A DNA stretch of 64,000 bases from JBKCUA01 sp046318675 (GCA_046318675.1 JBKCUA010000006.1:1-64000), one strand, 5' to 3'. Counted from the stretch's first letter, positions 25,263 through 35,733 are shown. Notes: generated from the letters alone by a model not told the origin. A program made the numbers and translations.

Positions 25263-26560
25263 AAACGTCCATAGCTCATGGTTTTTGGTAAGGACTGCTT
25301 TAAAAACAAATCCTCCAATCGCCGCACCCGGCTCAGCGCGACGTACAAATGCCCCGGCGCGAAAAAGCCGCCCGTAGCGTCCAACACCACCTGATCCAGC
25401 GTGAGTCCCTGAGCCTTGTGGATCGTTGTCGCCCATGCAAGAGTGAGGGGCAATTGTTCATACTTGCCAACTTCTTTTTCCTTCAGCGTACCGTTGCTGC
25501 CCGGCTCATAACGAATGGCCCGCCAAACCTCGGCGGAGACTTCTAGGTGGCGCATCTTGCCGTCGCGTTCGGCGGCGACCACTACGCTATCATCATCGCA
25601 ATGCTTGACGGTCCCCAAGGTGCCATTCACCCAGCGCCGCTCTACCACATCATTTTTAGTAAACATGACCCGCGCGCCGGGCTTGAGAACCAAGGTTTTG
25701 GGCGCGGGAAGTTGGCCTGTGCCTTCAGTAAAGCTGCCGCTGGCTTCGGCATCATAGGTGTACGCCTTGGTTTTCAAGGCCGCTAAGCGTTCCTTATTAA
25801 GAGCATCGGCAGTAGCGTTGCGGGGGGTCAGAATAATCGCTGTCTCCGGCACGGTGTCTACTGGCACCACCCGTTTATTAAAATACCCCGCCGTTGTCGG
25901 ACACACCCCATTTTCTCTAAGTTGTTTTAAAACCGTAATGAACTCCGGATCGCTCTGACGGAACACTTCGGTCAGACGTACACCCCGCCAAGGAATACGC
26001 TTGGTCCATGGGCTACCCTTAATGCCCGGTTCACTAAAGTGGTTAAAGAACCGTTCACGTTCTACTTCCGAAACAATTGGAGGTAGCTGAAATGGATCGC
26101 CCACCAGGCATAGTTGCACCCCGCCCAGCAATGCACCCTCCCCCGCCCGGCGGCCATTGGCATCGAGCAACCGACATACCGCCGAAAACACATCGGCTCG
26201 CACCATGGACATTTCATCAATCACCAGCACGTCCAGCTGTTGCAACACCTTCTTATTGGTCGCCCGCAGCAACTGCTCCGGCGGGATAAAAGTGGGTTTC
26301 AGTTTGAAGAACGAGTGGATTGTCTCCCCTGCCGCGTTGAGGGCCGCCACCCCGGTAGGAGCCACCACCGCGACATTTTTAGCTGTCTGCTGGCGAAAAT
26401 AGCGCAGGAAGGTTGACTTTCCTGTCCCTGCTGCGCCGGTCAGGGCCACGTGGGCGTGATCGTGCTCCAGCGCCGAAAAGGCTGCCTGAAACTCCGCCGT
26501 TACAGTCCCCTCAAAAGTGCCAGATGTCGCACGCGCGGGGTTTTCCTTGACGGCTAACAT
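25259..26560 (-). CDS. PIF1/RecD-like superfamily 1 helicase
   Basis: A 433-residue ATP-dependent DNA helicase. Motifs in order: I GAAGTGKST near residue 42, Ia PTGVAALN, II VIDEMSMV near 115, III GDPFQLPP near 154, IV near LTEVFRQ, V TIHKAQGLT and VI YVALSRVRR near residue 415. A Pif1-like 2B region is included. It is probably a genome-maintenance enzyme, but bacterial PIF1-like proteins also occur on mobile DNA. It is divergent from glyQ with 42 bp between starts. Confidence 0.9.
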   Translation of the reverse strand: MLAVKENPARATSGTFEGTVTAEFQAAFSALEHDHAHVALTGAAGTGKSTFLRYFRQQTAKNVAVVAPTGVAALNAAGETIHSFFKLKPTFIPPEQLLRATNKKVLQQLDVLVIDEMSMVRADVFSAVCRLLDANGRRAGEGALLGGVQLCLVGDPFQLPPIVSEVERERFFNHFSEPGIKGSPWTKRIPWRGVRLTEVFRQSDPEFITVLKQLRENGVCPTTAGYFNKRVVPVDTVPETAIILTPRNATADALNKERLAALKTKAYTYDAEASGSFTEGTGQLPAPKTLVLKPGARVMFTKNDVVERRWVNGTLGTVKHCDDDSVVVAAERDGKMRHLEVSAEVWRAIRYEPGSNGTLKEKEVGKYEQLPLTLAWATTIHKAQGLTLDQVVLDATGGFFAPGHLYVALSRVRRLEDLFLKQSLPKTMSYGRF

Positions 26561-26602
26561 AAGGAAAGCCTAGATAAAGCGGTTTTTCGCATTCGCCCTT
26601 AT

Positions 26603-27460
26603 ATGCCAACACCACTGTCCTTCCAAGACATGATTTTAGCCCTGCAGGCGTTTTGGGCTAACCAAGGCTGTGCCTTGCTGCAACCCTATGATATGCCAGT
26701 GGGGGCAGGCACCTTTCACCCGGCGACCTTGCTCAGGGCACTAGGCCGCGATCCTTGGGCGTGCGCTTATGTGCAGCCCTCGCGCCGCCCCACCGATGGC
26801 CGTTATGGCGACAACCCCAATCGGTTGCAGCATTATTACCAGTTTCAAGTACTCATCAAACCCTCTCCCGATAATATTGAGTCTTTATACTTAGACAGCC
26901 TTCGCACCATTGGCATTGAACCCACCAAACACGACATTCGCTTTGTGGAAGACGACTGGGAAAGCCCCACCCTGGGCGCGGCGGGATTAGGATGGGAAAT
27001 CTGGTGCGACGGCATGGAAGTCACCCAGTTTACTTATTTTCAGCAGGTCGGCGGCATCCCCTGCGCCCCGGTTTCCGTGGAGATTACCTACGGGCTGGAA
27101 CGTCTGGCTCTGTATATTCAAGGCAAGAACAACGTCTTTGATTTAGCCTTCAACAGCAGCGGTAGCATCACTTACCGCGATGTTTTCCAACGCAATGAAC
27201 GCGAATTTTCCGCCTACAACTTTGAGCACGCCGATATTGCCAAGCTCCGCCGCCATTTTGAAGACGCCGAAAAAGAATGTATTGCGCTCCTTCACCAAAA
27301 ACTCCCCCTTCCCGCCTACGATGAATGCCTGAAGGCCAGTCACGCCTTTAATCTTCTCGATGCGCGGGGGGCGGTGGGCGTCACTGAACGGGCCGGGCTG
27401 ATTGGCCGAGTGCGTGCCCTGGCGCGGGGCTGCTGCGAAGGGTATATTGAACATGCCTGA
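26603..27460 (+). CDS. glyQ: Glycyl-tRNA synthetase alpha subunit
   Basis: A 285-residue catalytic subunit of the bacterial alpha2beta2 enzyme. Signatures: LQPYDMPVGAGTFHPATLLR near residue 30, QPSRRPTDGRYGDNPNR near 60, YYQFQVLIKPSP, and GLGWEIWCDGMEVTQFTYFQ. Length is usual. No ribosome site is visible before ATG 26603. It overlaps glyS by 8 bp via ATGCCTGA. Confidence 0.97.
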   Translation: MPTPLSFQDMILALQAFWANQGCALLQPYDMPVGAGTFHPATLLRALGRDPWACAYVQPSRRPTDGRYGDNPNRLQHYYQFQVLIKPSPDNIESLYLDSLRTIGIEPTKHDIRFVEDDWESPTLGAAGLGWEIWCDGMEVTQFTYFQQVGGIPCAPVSVEITYGLERLALYIQGKNNVFDLAFNSSGSITYRDVFQRNEREFSAYNFEHADIAKLRRHFEDAEKECIALLHQKLPLPAYDECLKASHAFNLLDARGAVGVTERAGLIGRVRALARGCCEGYIEHA

Positions 27461-29528
27461 TCTGTTGTTTGAGGCTCGAAGCGAAGAAATCCCCGCCGGG
27501 TTGCAGGCCAACGCCACAAAGCAGGTAGAAGCGTTGCTGCCCAAAGCCTTAGGTGAAGCCGGGCTACCCTACAACACCATTATGGTGCACCATACTCCCC
27601 GCCGTCTTATTGCAATTATTACGGGGCTCCCCGGCGAAAAACCGGCGCAATCGGTTGAAAAAAGAGGCCCAAGAGTCGATGCTCCAGCGGCGGCCTTAGA
27701 AGGGTTTCTGAGTGCTAATAAGGTATCCGTTGAGGCTCTCGAAAAACGCGCCACCGACAAAGGCACGTTCTATTTCCTGAACCAGCACTCTCCCGCACAG
27801 CCCCTCGCCAGCATCCTGCCCCAGTTATTAACCAACGTGCTGCTAGGAATCACTTGGGCCAAGAGCCAGACGTGGGGGGCGTACACCCTGAAATGGGGAC
27901 GGCCGGTGCGATCGGTTTTAGCGTTTCTTGATAATAAACCCTTATCCGGCTCTCTCGCCTTCAGCGAGGCCGTATCCATTTCTTTTGGCACCGCCACCGT
28001 GGGCGCGCGCCAGCATGGCTCACCGAGCCGTACTGCGGCGTCTCCCGCCGAGTATTGGTCGTTCCTAAATGAGCAAGGCATTATTGCTGATTCCGACAAA
28101 CGGCGTGAGGTCATCCAGAAACAAGGCAATGCCTTGGCCTCATCCCATAATCTTACGGCGGAGTGGCACGAGGGTGTCTTAGCCGAAGTTGTTGGCCTAG
28201 TGGAAACACCCGCACCCATTTTGGGTACTTTTGATGCGGCGTTTTTGAGTCTTCCCCCGGAACTTCTCGTGTCGGTCATGCGGACACATCAACGCTATTT
28301 CCCTCTCTATAAAGACGGCGCACTCTCCAACCATTTTCTGGTTGTAGCCAACAATCAGAAACCGGAGACGCACCAAGCCATCATTGACGGCAACCAAAAA
28401 GTCCTCCGCGCCCGGTTCAGCGACGCGCAGTTTTACTGGGAGTCCGACAAAAAAATCACCCTAGAAGTACACCGCCAAAAACTGAAAAGCATGGTCTTTC
28501 ATGAAAAGCTGGGCAGCGTTTTTGACAAATCCGAACGCCTTATCAAACTCCTCCCCAATGCTTTTGAGGCCCGCGCTGCCAAGGCAGACTTAGCCAGCGG
28601 CACAGTGCGGGAGTTTCCGGAGTTGCAGGGGATCATCGGCGGCTACCTCATCAATGAGGCACAGAGGCGCGAAGATAGTGCAACCGCCGTACGGGAACAT
28701 TATTTACCGCTAGGGCCAAACAGCCCCCTGCCCTCCAGCACCCAAGGCAAAACACTCGCATTGTTTGACAAGCTGGATTCCTTCTACTGGCTACTGGCAG
28801 CAGGGGAACGCCCTACGGGCAGCCGTGATCCACTGGGATTACGGCGGTTAGCGTCGGCAATTGTCCGACTGATTGATGCTCGTCCCGAAAATGATGACCT
28901 CCGCTTTCCCGACGCATGGCAACAGTGCCATGATAGCGATCCAATTCTGGCCAAACAGCTCAATATTGACCACGATAAAATTGCAACCCTAGCGACAGAA
29001 TTGTTGGTAGAACGGGCAAAAGACTTTCTTGAAGAACACTATCGTGTTCCCCCCGGCGTGTTTCTGGCCCTGCTCCATGGCCATCGTTTCGGATTGAAAA
29101 AACTATTTTCTAGGGCAACATTTATTGAAGCGCCAATGTTTGCGGGCATTGTGGAAACACCAACAGGCCAAACAACGCTTGCCCTCTACAAAAGGGTAAC
29201 AAATATTCTGCACATTGAAGAGAAAAAAGACAAAAAACGCCATGATGACGCTGTGGATGAAGCCCTCCTAAAAACAGAACCGCAAGAAACACAAACACTC
29301 TACACAAGAATCGTAGAAACGCAAAAATATCCAGATCTTAAAAGACTCCCTGATTACTTTCTCTACATGGCTGCACTTGCCGACCTCGCCCCCTTTGCCG
29401 CCAATTTCTTTGACGCCGTTCTCATCAACGATCCCGATCCGATCCTTCGCGCCAACCGCCTGGCTTTACTTAGCCTACTAAGGACGCTATTAGAGAGCTA
29501 TGCAGACTTTAGCCAGATTGAAGGATAA
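27453..29528 (+). CDS. glyS: Glycyl-tRNA synthetase beta subunit
   Basis: A 691-residue tRNA-binding subunit. It opens with DLLFEARSEEIPAG, typical of GlyS, and has the MRTHQRYFPL motif near residue 275, followed by the HD-like and anticodon-binding regions. The C-terminal segment (NRLALLSLLR) is intact. The start overlaps glyQ, which ensures balanced synthesis of the two subunits. Confidence 0.96.
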   Translation: MPDLLFEARSEEIPAGLQANATKQVEALLPKALGEAGLPYNTIMVHHTPRRLIAIITGLPGEKPAQSVEKRGPRVDAPAAALEGFLSANKVSVEALEKRATDKGTFYFLNQHSPAQPLASILPQLLTNVLLGITWAKSQTWGAYTLKWGRPVRSVLAFLDNKPLSGSLAFSEAVSISFGTATVGARQHGSPSRTAASPAEYWSFLNEQGIIADSDKRREVIQKQGNALASSHNLTAEWHEGVLAEVVGLVETPAPILGTFDAAFLSLPPELLVSVMRTHQRYFPLYKDGALSNHFLVVANNQKPETHQAIIDGNQKVLRARFSDAQFYWESDKKITLEVHRQKLKSMVFHEKLGSVFDKSERLIKLLPNAFEARAAKADLASGTVREFPELQGIIGGYLINEAQRREDSATAVREHYLPLGPNSPLPSSTQGKTLALFDKLDSFYWLLAAGERPTGSRDPLGLRRLASAIVRLIDARPENDDLRFPDAWQQCHDSDPILAKQLNIDHDKIATLATELLVERAKDFLEEHYRVPPGVFLALLHGHRFGLKKLFSRATFIEAPMFAGIVETPTGQTTLALYKRVTNILHIEEKKDKKRHDDAVDEALLKTEPQETQTLYTRIVETQKYPDLKRLPDYFLYMAALADLAPFAANFFDAVLINDPDPILRANRLALLSLLRTLLESYADFSQIEG

Positions 29529-29535
29529 CCAGCCG

Positions 29536-32211
29536 ATGACCCCGTGGGTGTACCGTTTTGGCAATGGCAGTGCCGATGGCGCGGCCTCCCTGCGCGATTT
29601 GCTCGGCGGCAAGGGCGCGAACCTTGCGGAGATGAGCAACTTAGGGTTGCCCGTACCCCCCGGCTTTACCATCACCACCGAGGTATGCCGTTATTATTAT
29701 GCTAATAACAAGAGTTATCCGACCAGTCTTAAGGCTGATGTCGCCGCTGGGATTGCTGCGCTAGAGACTGCCCTAGGCTGTCGCTTCGGTGATGCCGCAA
29801 ACCCCCTGCTTGTTTCTGTACGATCCGGCGCACGCGATTCCATGCCGGGAATGATGGATACTGTTTTAAACCTTGGACTTAACGATCAGACTGTTCAGGG
29901 TCTTGCTAAAACCAGCAACAACCCCCGCTTTGCCTTTGATTCTTATCGTCGTTTTATTCAGATGTATTCCGACGTCGTGCTGGGCGTTGATCACCACCAC
30001 TTTGAAGAGATTTTAGAGCAGCACAAGCACCGCAAAAGCTACGCCCTTGATACGGATTTGAGCGCCGACGACTGGCAGTTCATCGTCACCGAATACAAGG
30101 CTAAAGTGGCCTCCATCCTCGGCAAACCCTTCCCTCAGGACGTTCATGAACAGCTGTGGAGTGCCATTGAAGCGGTTTTTGCCAGTTGGATGAACCAGAG
30201 GGCCATTGTCTATCGTCAACTCCACGGTATCAGTGCCGATGGCGGCACCGCCGTCAATATTCAGGCCATGGTTTTCGGCAACCGGGGCGACGATTGTGCC
30301 ACGGGTGTGGCCTTCACCCGCAACCCTTCCACCGGAGCAAAAGAGCTCTACGGCGAGTTTCTCATCAACGCCCAGGGCGAAGACGTAGTGGCCGGTATTC
30401 GCACGCCCCAGCCTATGACGCGGTTAGCTGCTATTACTGCCAAATCTACGCTCCCCAGCATGGAAGACGCCATGCTGGAGGTATTCCAGCAGTTTGTCCA
30501 AGTGGCTGCAACACTGGAAAATCATTTCCGCGACATGCAGGACATTGAATTTACAGTACAGCACAACAAGCTATGGATGCTGCAAACCCGTAATGGCAAA
30601 CGTACTACGGCAGCAGCACTTCGCATTGCCATTGCCATGGCCGAAGAAGGCCTTATCAGCAAGGAGGAAGCTGTCCGCCGCATCAACCCGGCGAGCCTTG
30701 ATCAACTGCTCCACCCCGGCCTTGATCCAAAAGCCCCCCGGCAACGCCTCACCAAAGCCCTCCCCGCTAGCCCCGGCGCGGCCAGCGGCGCGGCAGTTTT
30801 CGATGCCGACACGGCCACCGACTGGGCCAAACGCGGCCAAGCCGTTATCCTAGTCCGCGCAGAAACCAGCCCGGAAGATATCCACGGTATGCATGCCGCC
30901 AAGGGCATTCTCACCAGTCGGGGCGGGATGACCAGCCACGCCGCCGTGGTTGCCCGCGGCATGGGCCGCCCCTGCGTTGTTGGTGCCACAGACCTCAAGA
31001 TTGACAGCCAAAAACGGACTTTAACCCTCGGCAACACTATTTGCCGAGAGGGCGATAAAATTACCTTAGACGGCTCTACCGGCGAAGTATTCCTCGGCGA
31101 AGTTCCCACCATTGAGCCAAAATTATCCGGCGATTTTGCCATATTGATGCAGTGGGCTGATACCTGCCGCACCCTCAAAATCTTCACCAACGCCGAAACC
31201 CCCCACGATGCTCGCGTCGCCCGCCAGTTCGGTGCCGAAGGCATTGGCCTATGCCGTACGGAACATATGTTCTTTCATGAGGATCGTATTCTTGCCGTGC
31301 GGATGATGATTTTTGCAAGGGAAGAAGGCCAGCGTCAAGCTGCCCTAGCCCTGCTTCTTCCCATGCAGCGGGATGATTTCACAGAGTTGTTCCGAATTAT
31401 GGGTGAATTACCCGTGATGGTGCGCCTGCTTGATCCGCCGCTGCACGAATTTTTACCGCCCACCGATAAAGAATTAGAGGAGGTAGCCCGCGCCTGTTCT
31501 ATCAGCCTCACCGAAGCCCGCCAGCGCACTGCTGAGTTGCACGAAACAAATCCGATGTTAGGGCATCGCGGCTGTCGCCTTGGCATCACCTACCCGGAAA
31601 TCTACGCCATGCAAATCCGGGCGATTTTTGAGGCGCAACAAATTGTTCGCAAGGAAACCGGCCAGAACATCATCCCGCAAATCATGATCCCCCTCATTCA
31701 CGGCAAGCCGGAAATGGTGCTGCTCGAAAAACAGGTAGCCCGCATTGCCGCCGATGTTGAAGCCGAACATCAAACAAAGCTGCCCTATATTTTGGGTACC
31801 ATGATTGAGCTGCCCCGAGCTGCCCTCAAGGCCGGCGAGATTGCCGAACACGCTGAGTTTTTCAGCTTTGGCACCAACGATTTAACCCAAACTACCTTGG
31901 GTCTGTCCCGAGACGATGCCGCCAGCTTCCTTGGTACATACCAAGAGCTTGGCCTGCTGGAGCACGATCCTTTTGTCACCCTCGACATCGGCGGGGTGGG
32001 CGAGCTCATCAAAATAGCCTCTGAGCGTGGCCGCGCCACCCGCCCCGACATCAAGATTGGTATCTGCGGTGAGCACGGCGGCGATCCGGCCTCCATCGCC
32101 TTCTGCCAGCAGGTGGGCATGGATTACGTCTCGTGCAGCCCCTACCGCGTGCCTATTGCTAGGCTTGCGGCGGCCCAAGCGGCCTTGGCATTGAAAAAAG
32201 CCTCAGCATAA
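29536..32211 (+). CDS. ppdK: Pyruvate, phosphate dikinase
   Basis: An 891-residue enzyme that interconverts pyruvate + ATP + Pi and PEP + AMP + PPi. Domains in order: an ATP-grasp domain (1-340, with LGGKGANLAEM and SVRSGARDSMPGMMDT), the phospho-His swivelling domain (GGMTSHAAVVARGMG near residue 460), and a C-terminal PEP/pyruvate barrel with the catalytic Cys in GICGEHGGDP. It follows glyS by 7 bp, as in many Rhodospirillales, and points to gluconeogenic or PPi-linked glycolytic metabolism. Confidence 0.96.
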   Translation: MTPWVYRFGNGSADGAASLRDLLGGKGANLAEMSNLGLPVPPGFTITTEVCRYYYANNKSYPTSLKADVAAGIAALETALGCRFGDAANPLLVSVRSGARDSMPGMMDTVLNLGLNDQTVQGLAKTSNNPRFAFDSYRRFIQMYSDVVLGVDHHHFEEILEQHKHRKSYALDTDLSADDWQFIVTEYKAKVASILGKPFPQDVHEQLWSAIEAVFASWMNQRAIVYRQLHGISADGGTAVNIQAMVFGNRGDDCATGVAFTRNPSTGAKELYGEFLINAQGEDVVAGIRTPQPMTRLAAITAKSTLPSMEDAMLEVFQQFVQVAATLENHFRDMQDIEFTVQHNKLWMLQTRNGKRTTAAALRIAIAMAEEGLISKEEAVRRINPASLDQLLHPGLDPKAPRQRLTKALPASPGAASGAAVFDADTATDWAKRGQAVILVRAETSPEDIHGMHAAKGILTSRGGMTSHAAVVARGMGRPCVVGATDLKIDSQKRTLTLGNTICREGDKITLDGSTGEVFLGEVPTIEPKLSGDFAILMQWADTCRTLKIFTNAETPHDARVARQFGAEGIGLCRTEHMFFHEDRILAVRMMIFAREEGQRQAALALLLPMQRDDFTELFRIMGELPVMVRLLDPPLHEFLPPTDKELEEVARACSISLTEARQRTAELHETNPMLGHRGCRLGITYPEIYAMQIRAIFEAQQIVRKETGQNIIPQIMIPLIHGKPEMVLLEKQVARIAADVEAEHQTKLPYILGTMIELPRAALKAGEIAEHAEFFSFGTNDLTQTTLGLSRDDAASFLGTYQELGLLEHDPFVTLDIGGVGELIKIASERGRATRPDIKIGICGEHGGDPASIAFCQQVGMDYVSCSPYRVPIARLAAAQAALALKKASA

Positions 32212-32267
32212 ACCCCGTTGCTTTTCGCGCTAGGACTGATACACATGCGCCCCAGAAGGGTTGTGTT

Positions 32268-33077
32268 ATGCGCTTGTTTCTTGCCGCGCTGGTAGTTTTT
32301 TTTGCTTGCATTTCTGCTGTCTGGGCGGACACAGGTGCCCATCCTTGGGGTATTGGCCTACAAGAGGGCGTGACCCCTGTCAAAGACATGATTGGCAGTT
32401 TTCACCATGAATTAATGTGGATCATGACGGCTATTGTGGTGCTGGTGCTATTATTACTGGCCTATGTCGCCCTGCGCTTTAACCGCAAAGCCAATCCACA
32501 GCCCAGCAAGAACACCCACAACACCCTAATCGAAATTATCTGGACGGCGATTCCGGCATTGATTTTGATTGTTATTGCCGTGCCGTCGTTCAGGTTGCTG
32601 TACTACTCCGATAAGGATCCCGCTGCAGAAATGACCGTGAAAGCCATTGGACGGCAGTGGTATTGGAGCTATGAATACCCTGATCATGGCGGCATTGCCT
32701 TTGATTCCACGATGATTCCCGACGATCAGATTGATGCTTCAAAAGGGCAGAAGCGCTTGCTCGAAGTGGACAATCGCTTGGTAATTCCGGTTAATACATC
32801 GATACGCTTTTTGGTCACGGCGTCCGATGTCATTCACAGCTTTGCTGTACCGGCATTCGGCATCAAAAAAGATGCCATTCCCGGGAGGATGAACGAAACG
32901 TGGGCCAAGATAGAAAAAGAAGGCGTGTACTACGGGCAATGCTCTGAGCTGTGCGGTTCAGGTCACGCCTTCATGCCTATTGCGGTTGAGGTGGTCTCGA
33001 AAGAACAATTTGCCTCATGGATCAAACAAAAAGGTGGTAGCATGCCTCAAAAAACTGCTGCCGTTAGCAAAGAATAG
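32268..33077 (+). CDS. coxB: Cytochrome c oxidase subunit II
   Basis: A 269-residue subunit with a signal peptide (cleavage near VWA-DTG), two membrane helices (about 50-70 and 90-110) and a periplasmic cupredoxin domain. The CuA ligands are in GQCSELCGSGHAFM near residue 220, and QWYWSYEYPDH marks electron entry. First gene of coxB-coxA-ctaB-coxF-like. No typical promoter could be fixed in the 56-bp gap after ppdK. Confidence 0.96.
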   Translation: MRLFLAALVVFFACISAVWADTGAHPWGIGLQEGVTPVKDMIGSFHHELMWIMTAIVVLVLLLLAYVALRFNRKANPQPSKNTHNTLIEIIWTAIPALILIVIAVPSFRLLYYSDKDPAAEMTVKAIGRQWYWSYEYPDHGGIAFDSTMIPDDQIDASKGQKRLLEVDNRLVIPVNTSIRFLVTASDVIHSFAVPAFGIKKDAIPGRMNETWAKIEKEGVYYGQCSELCGSGHAFMPIAVEVVSKEQFASWIKQKGGSMPQKTAAVSKE

Positions 33078-33091
33078 AAGGAAAACAAAGC

Positions 33092-34687
33092 ATGGCAACC
33101 GCACATCATAATCACGTTCCTGGTTTTTGGAGTCGGTGGTTTTTATCCACCAACCACAAAGATATTGGTACGCTGTACATAATATTTTCTGTGATTGCCG
33201 GATTAATCGGGGGGCTTTTTTCCGTACTGATCCGGGCCGAATTGCAGAATCCCGGCTTGCAGATTCTGGGCGGCGACAACCAATTTTATAACGTCCTGAT
33301 TACCGCCCATGGCCTGATCATGGTGTTTTTTGTCGTGATGCCCGCATTAATCGGCGGGTTTGGCAACTGGTTTGTGCCCATCATGATTGGTGCACCGGAT
33401 ATGGCGTTTCCCCGCTTGAACAACATTTCCTTTTGGCTCATTGTGCCGTCATTCCTTCTATTGCTCGGCTCGGCGTTTGTTGATGGCGGCGCGGGTATTG
33501 GTTGGACTGCCTACCCTCCCCTCTCAGCGGCCACTGGCCAGCCTTCGGCGGCTGTAGATATGGCTATTTTTGCCCTTCATTTAGCCGGCGCGTCCTCCAT
33601 TCTGGGTGCCATCAATTTCATTACCACTATCCTCAATATGCGCGCGCCGGGGATGACCCTGCATAAGATGCCTTTGTTCGTTTGGGCGATGCTGGTCACT
33701 GCGTTCCTCTTATTACTCGCGGTGCCCGTTCTCGGCGGTGCCATTACCATGCTACTCACTGATCGCAATTTTGGTACGCACTTCTTCAATCCCGAAGGCG
33801 GCGGCGATCCAGTATTGTTCCAACACCTGTTCTGGTTCTTCGGCCATCCCGAAGTGTACATCATGATTTTGCCCGCGTTCGGCATTATCAGCCATATTGT
33901 CTCGACGTTTTCCCGCAAGCCGGTCTTTGGCTACCTCGGGATGGTTTACGCGATGGTGGGTATTGGCTTTGTTGGCTTCGTCGTTTGGGCGCACCACATG
34001 TACACCGTCGGCCTTGATGTGGACACGCGGGCCTATTTTACCGCCGCTACCCTGATCATCGCCGTGCCCACGGGCATCAAGATTTTCAGCTGGATTGCCA
34101 CCATGTGGGGCGGCTCTATTGAGTTCAAAACCCCCATGCTGTTTGCCATAGGGTTTATCTTCCTGTTTACCCTCGGCGGCGTTACCGGGGTTATTCTAGC
34201 CAATGCCGGGATTGATACGGTGCTTCACGATACCTACTATGTCGTAGCTCACTTCCACTATGTGCTCTCCTTAGGGGCGGTGTTTGCCATTTTTGCCGCG
34301 TTCTATTACTGGATCGGCAAGATGAGCGGCTGGCAATACAATGAGACGCTGGCAAAGATTCATTTTTGGCTGTTCTTTATCGGCGTCAACGTGACCTTCT
34401 TCCCTCAGCATTTCCTAGGCTTGCAGGGTATGCCCCGACGTTACCCTGATTACCCCGATGCCTACGCGGGCTGGAACTATGTCTCTTCCATCGGGGCGTA
34501 TATTTCTTTTGCCTCCACCTTGTTCTTCCTGATCGTGGTGGCAGAGATGTTCATTCGACGACGCAAAGCGGCGGCGAATCCTTGGGGTGAAGGCGCAACC
34601 ACCTTAGAGTGGACCGTATCCTCACCACCCCCTTTTCACACCTTTGATACCCTGCCTGTCATCAAGGCACAGCCGGGGCATCATTGA
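33092..34687 (+). CDS. coxA: Cytochrome c oxidase subunit I (aa3 type)
   Basis: A 531-residue, 12-helix catalytic subunit. Heme a ligand in ITAHGLIMVFF, the His-Tyr CuB site in FGHPEVYIMILP with the K-channel, HHMYTVGLDVDTRAYFTAAT, and the heme a/a3 pair in VVAHFHYVLSLG are all visible. D-channel residues (QNPGLQ region near residue 55, FGNWFVP) are present, so it is a canonical A-type proton pump. Confidence 0.97.
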   Translation: MATAHHNHVPGFWSRWFLSTNHKDIGTLYIIFSVIAGLIGGLFSVLIRAELQNPGLQILGGDNQFYNVLITAHGLIMVFFVVMPALIGGFGNWFVPIMIGAPDMAFPRLNNISFWLIVPSFLLLLGSAFVDGGAGIGWTAYPPLSAATGQPSAAVDMAIFALHLAGASSILGAINFITTILNMRAPGMTLHKMPLFVWAMLVTAFLLLLAVPVLGGAITMLLTDRNFGTHFFNPEGGGDPVLFQHLFWFFGHPEVYIMILPAFGIISHIVSTFSRKPVFGYLGMVYAMVGIGFVGFVVWAHHMYTVGLDVDTRAYFTAATLIIAVPTGIKIFSWIATMWGGSIEFKTPMLFAIGFIFLFTLGGVTGVILANAGIDTVLHDTYYVVAHFHYVLSLGAVFAIFAAFYYWIGKMSGWQYNETLAKIHFWLFFIGVNVTFFPQHFLGLQGMPRRYPDYPDAYAGWNYVSSIGAYISFASTLFFLIVVAEMFIRRRKAAANPWGEGATTLEWTVSSPPPFHTFDTLPVIKAQPGHH

Positions 34688-35601
34688 CAGCCACAAGTGC
34701 TCCCTCACTAAACCTTCTTGCGGCCTCGGCAGCAGCCAAGCCCGCCGAGGCCGGTGATTACTTTGCCCTTCTCAAGCCCCGGGTGATGAGCCTTGTGGTC
34801 TTCACTGGTCTTATAGGCCTTATCGCTGCCCCCGGTCATCTGCATCTCTTTCAGGGTTTTATGGCATTATTGTGCATCGCCCTGGGTGCTGGCGGTGCCG
34901 GAGCTTTCAATATGTGGCATGAACGGCACACCGATGGCCTGATGACCCGCACAGCCAAACGCCCCTTGCCCGCCGGCCGTATCATGCCCGAAGATGCCCT
35001 GAGCTTCGCCGTAAGCCTATGTGTGGCCAGCGTTGCCCTCATGGGTCTTGCTCTCAACATGGCCGCCGCTTTATGGCTGGCCGCCTCCATTTTGTTCTAC
35101 ACCGGGGTTTACACTGTCTGGCTCAAACGCCGTACGCCCCAGAATATCGTTATTGGCGGTGCTGCTGGTGCCCTGCCCCCCGTCATTGGCTGGACTGCTG
35201 TCACAGGCTCTGCTGCGGCGCTGGAGCCGTGGCTGCTGTTCCTGATGATCTTTCTGTGGACGCCGCCGCATTTCTGGGCGTTGGCTCTTGTTCGGGGAGG
35301 GGAGTACGCCAAGGCCGGAATTCCCATGCTGCCCGTGGTGCGGGGACGACTGTACACCCTGCGCCACATGGTGCTCTATACCCTGGCTTTAGTAGCAGTT
35401 TCCGTAGTGCCAACCCTGCTCCACTATGCGCCGTGGTGGTATGGTGTTGGTGCCGTTGTATTGGGCGGCGTGTTTCTTATCGCCGTCACGGCCATCGTCC
35501 GCGAGGAAGCTCCCGGCAAGCTGGCCCTGCGGGCTTTTGCGGTATCCATTGCGTATTTGTTCTTGCTGTTCCTCACCTACGGCATCAGTATATCGGTATG
35601 A
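34684..35601 (+). CDS. ctaB: Protoheme IX farnesyltransferase (heme O synthase)
   Basis: A 305-residue UbiA-family membrane enzyme that adds the farnesyl chain to heme b. Marks: LLKPRVMSLVVFTG at the start, the first Asp-rich motif NMWHERHTDGLMTRT near residue 80, KRRTPQNIVIGGAAGALPP and WTPPHFWALAL. About seven membrane helices follow. TTG at 34684 overlaps the coxA stop (TTGA) and is the only good start. Confidence 0.95.
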   Translation: MTATSAPSLNLLAASAAAKPAEAGDYFALLKPRVMSLVVFTGLIGLIAAPGHLHLFQGFMALLCIALGAGGAGAFNMWHERHTDGLMTRTAKRPLPAGRIMPEDALSFAVSLCVASVALMGLALNMAAALWLAASILFYTGVYTVWLKRRTPQNIVIGGAAGALPPVIGWTAVTGSAAALEPWLLFLMIFLWTPPHFWALALVRGGEYAKAGIPMLPVVRGRLYTLRHMVLYTLALVAVSVVPTLLHYAPWWYGVGAVVLGGVFLIAVTAIVREEAPGKLALRAFAVSIAYLFLLFLTYGISISV

Positions 35602-35720
35602 GCCTTGATCCCCATCTCCAACGGCAACGGCGCAAGAACTGGACAGTGCTGGCCATTCTTATCATCACTATTGCTTTAATCTACGGAATAAGCATTGTAA
35701 AACAACTGCCCCCGGCATAG
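35598..35720 (+). CDS. CoxF-like 40-residue membrane protein
   Basis: A short gene with ATG overlapping the ctaB stop (ATGA), ending at TAG 35720. The product has a basic N-terminus (QRQRRKNW) and one membrane helix ending in SIVKQLPPA. A small protein of this shape, CoxF/CtaF, lies between ctaB and ctaG in alphaproteobacterial oxidase operons. Here ctaG is absent and fliX follows after 13 bp. Confidence 0.7.
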   Translation: MSLDPHLQRQRRKNWTVLAILIITIALIYGISIVKQLPPA

Positions 35721-35733
35721 GAGCCACGCATCC

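Noticed and set aside
35019..35720. 233-codon frame overlapping ctaB
   Set aside because: Only the last 40 codons (35598-35720) are a real gene; the rest is ctaB out of frame.
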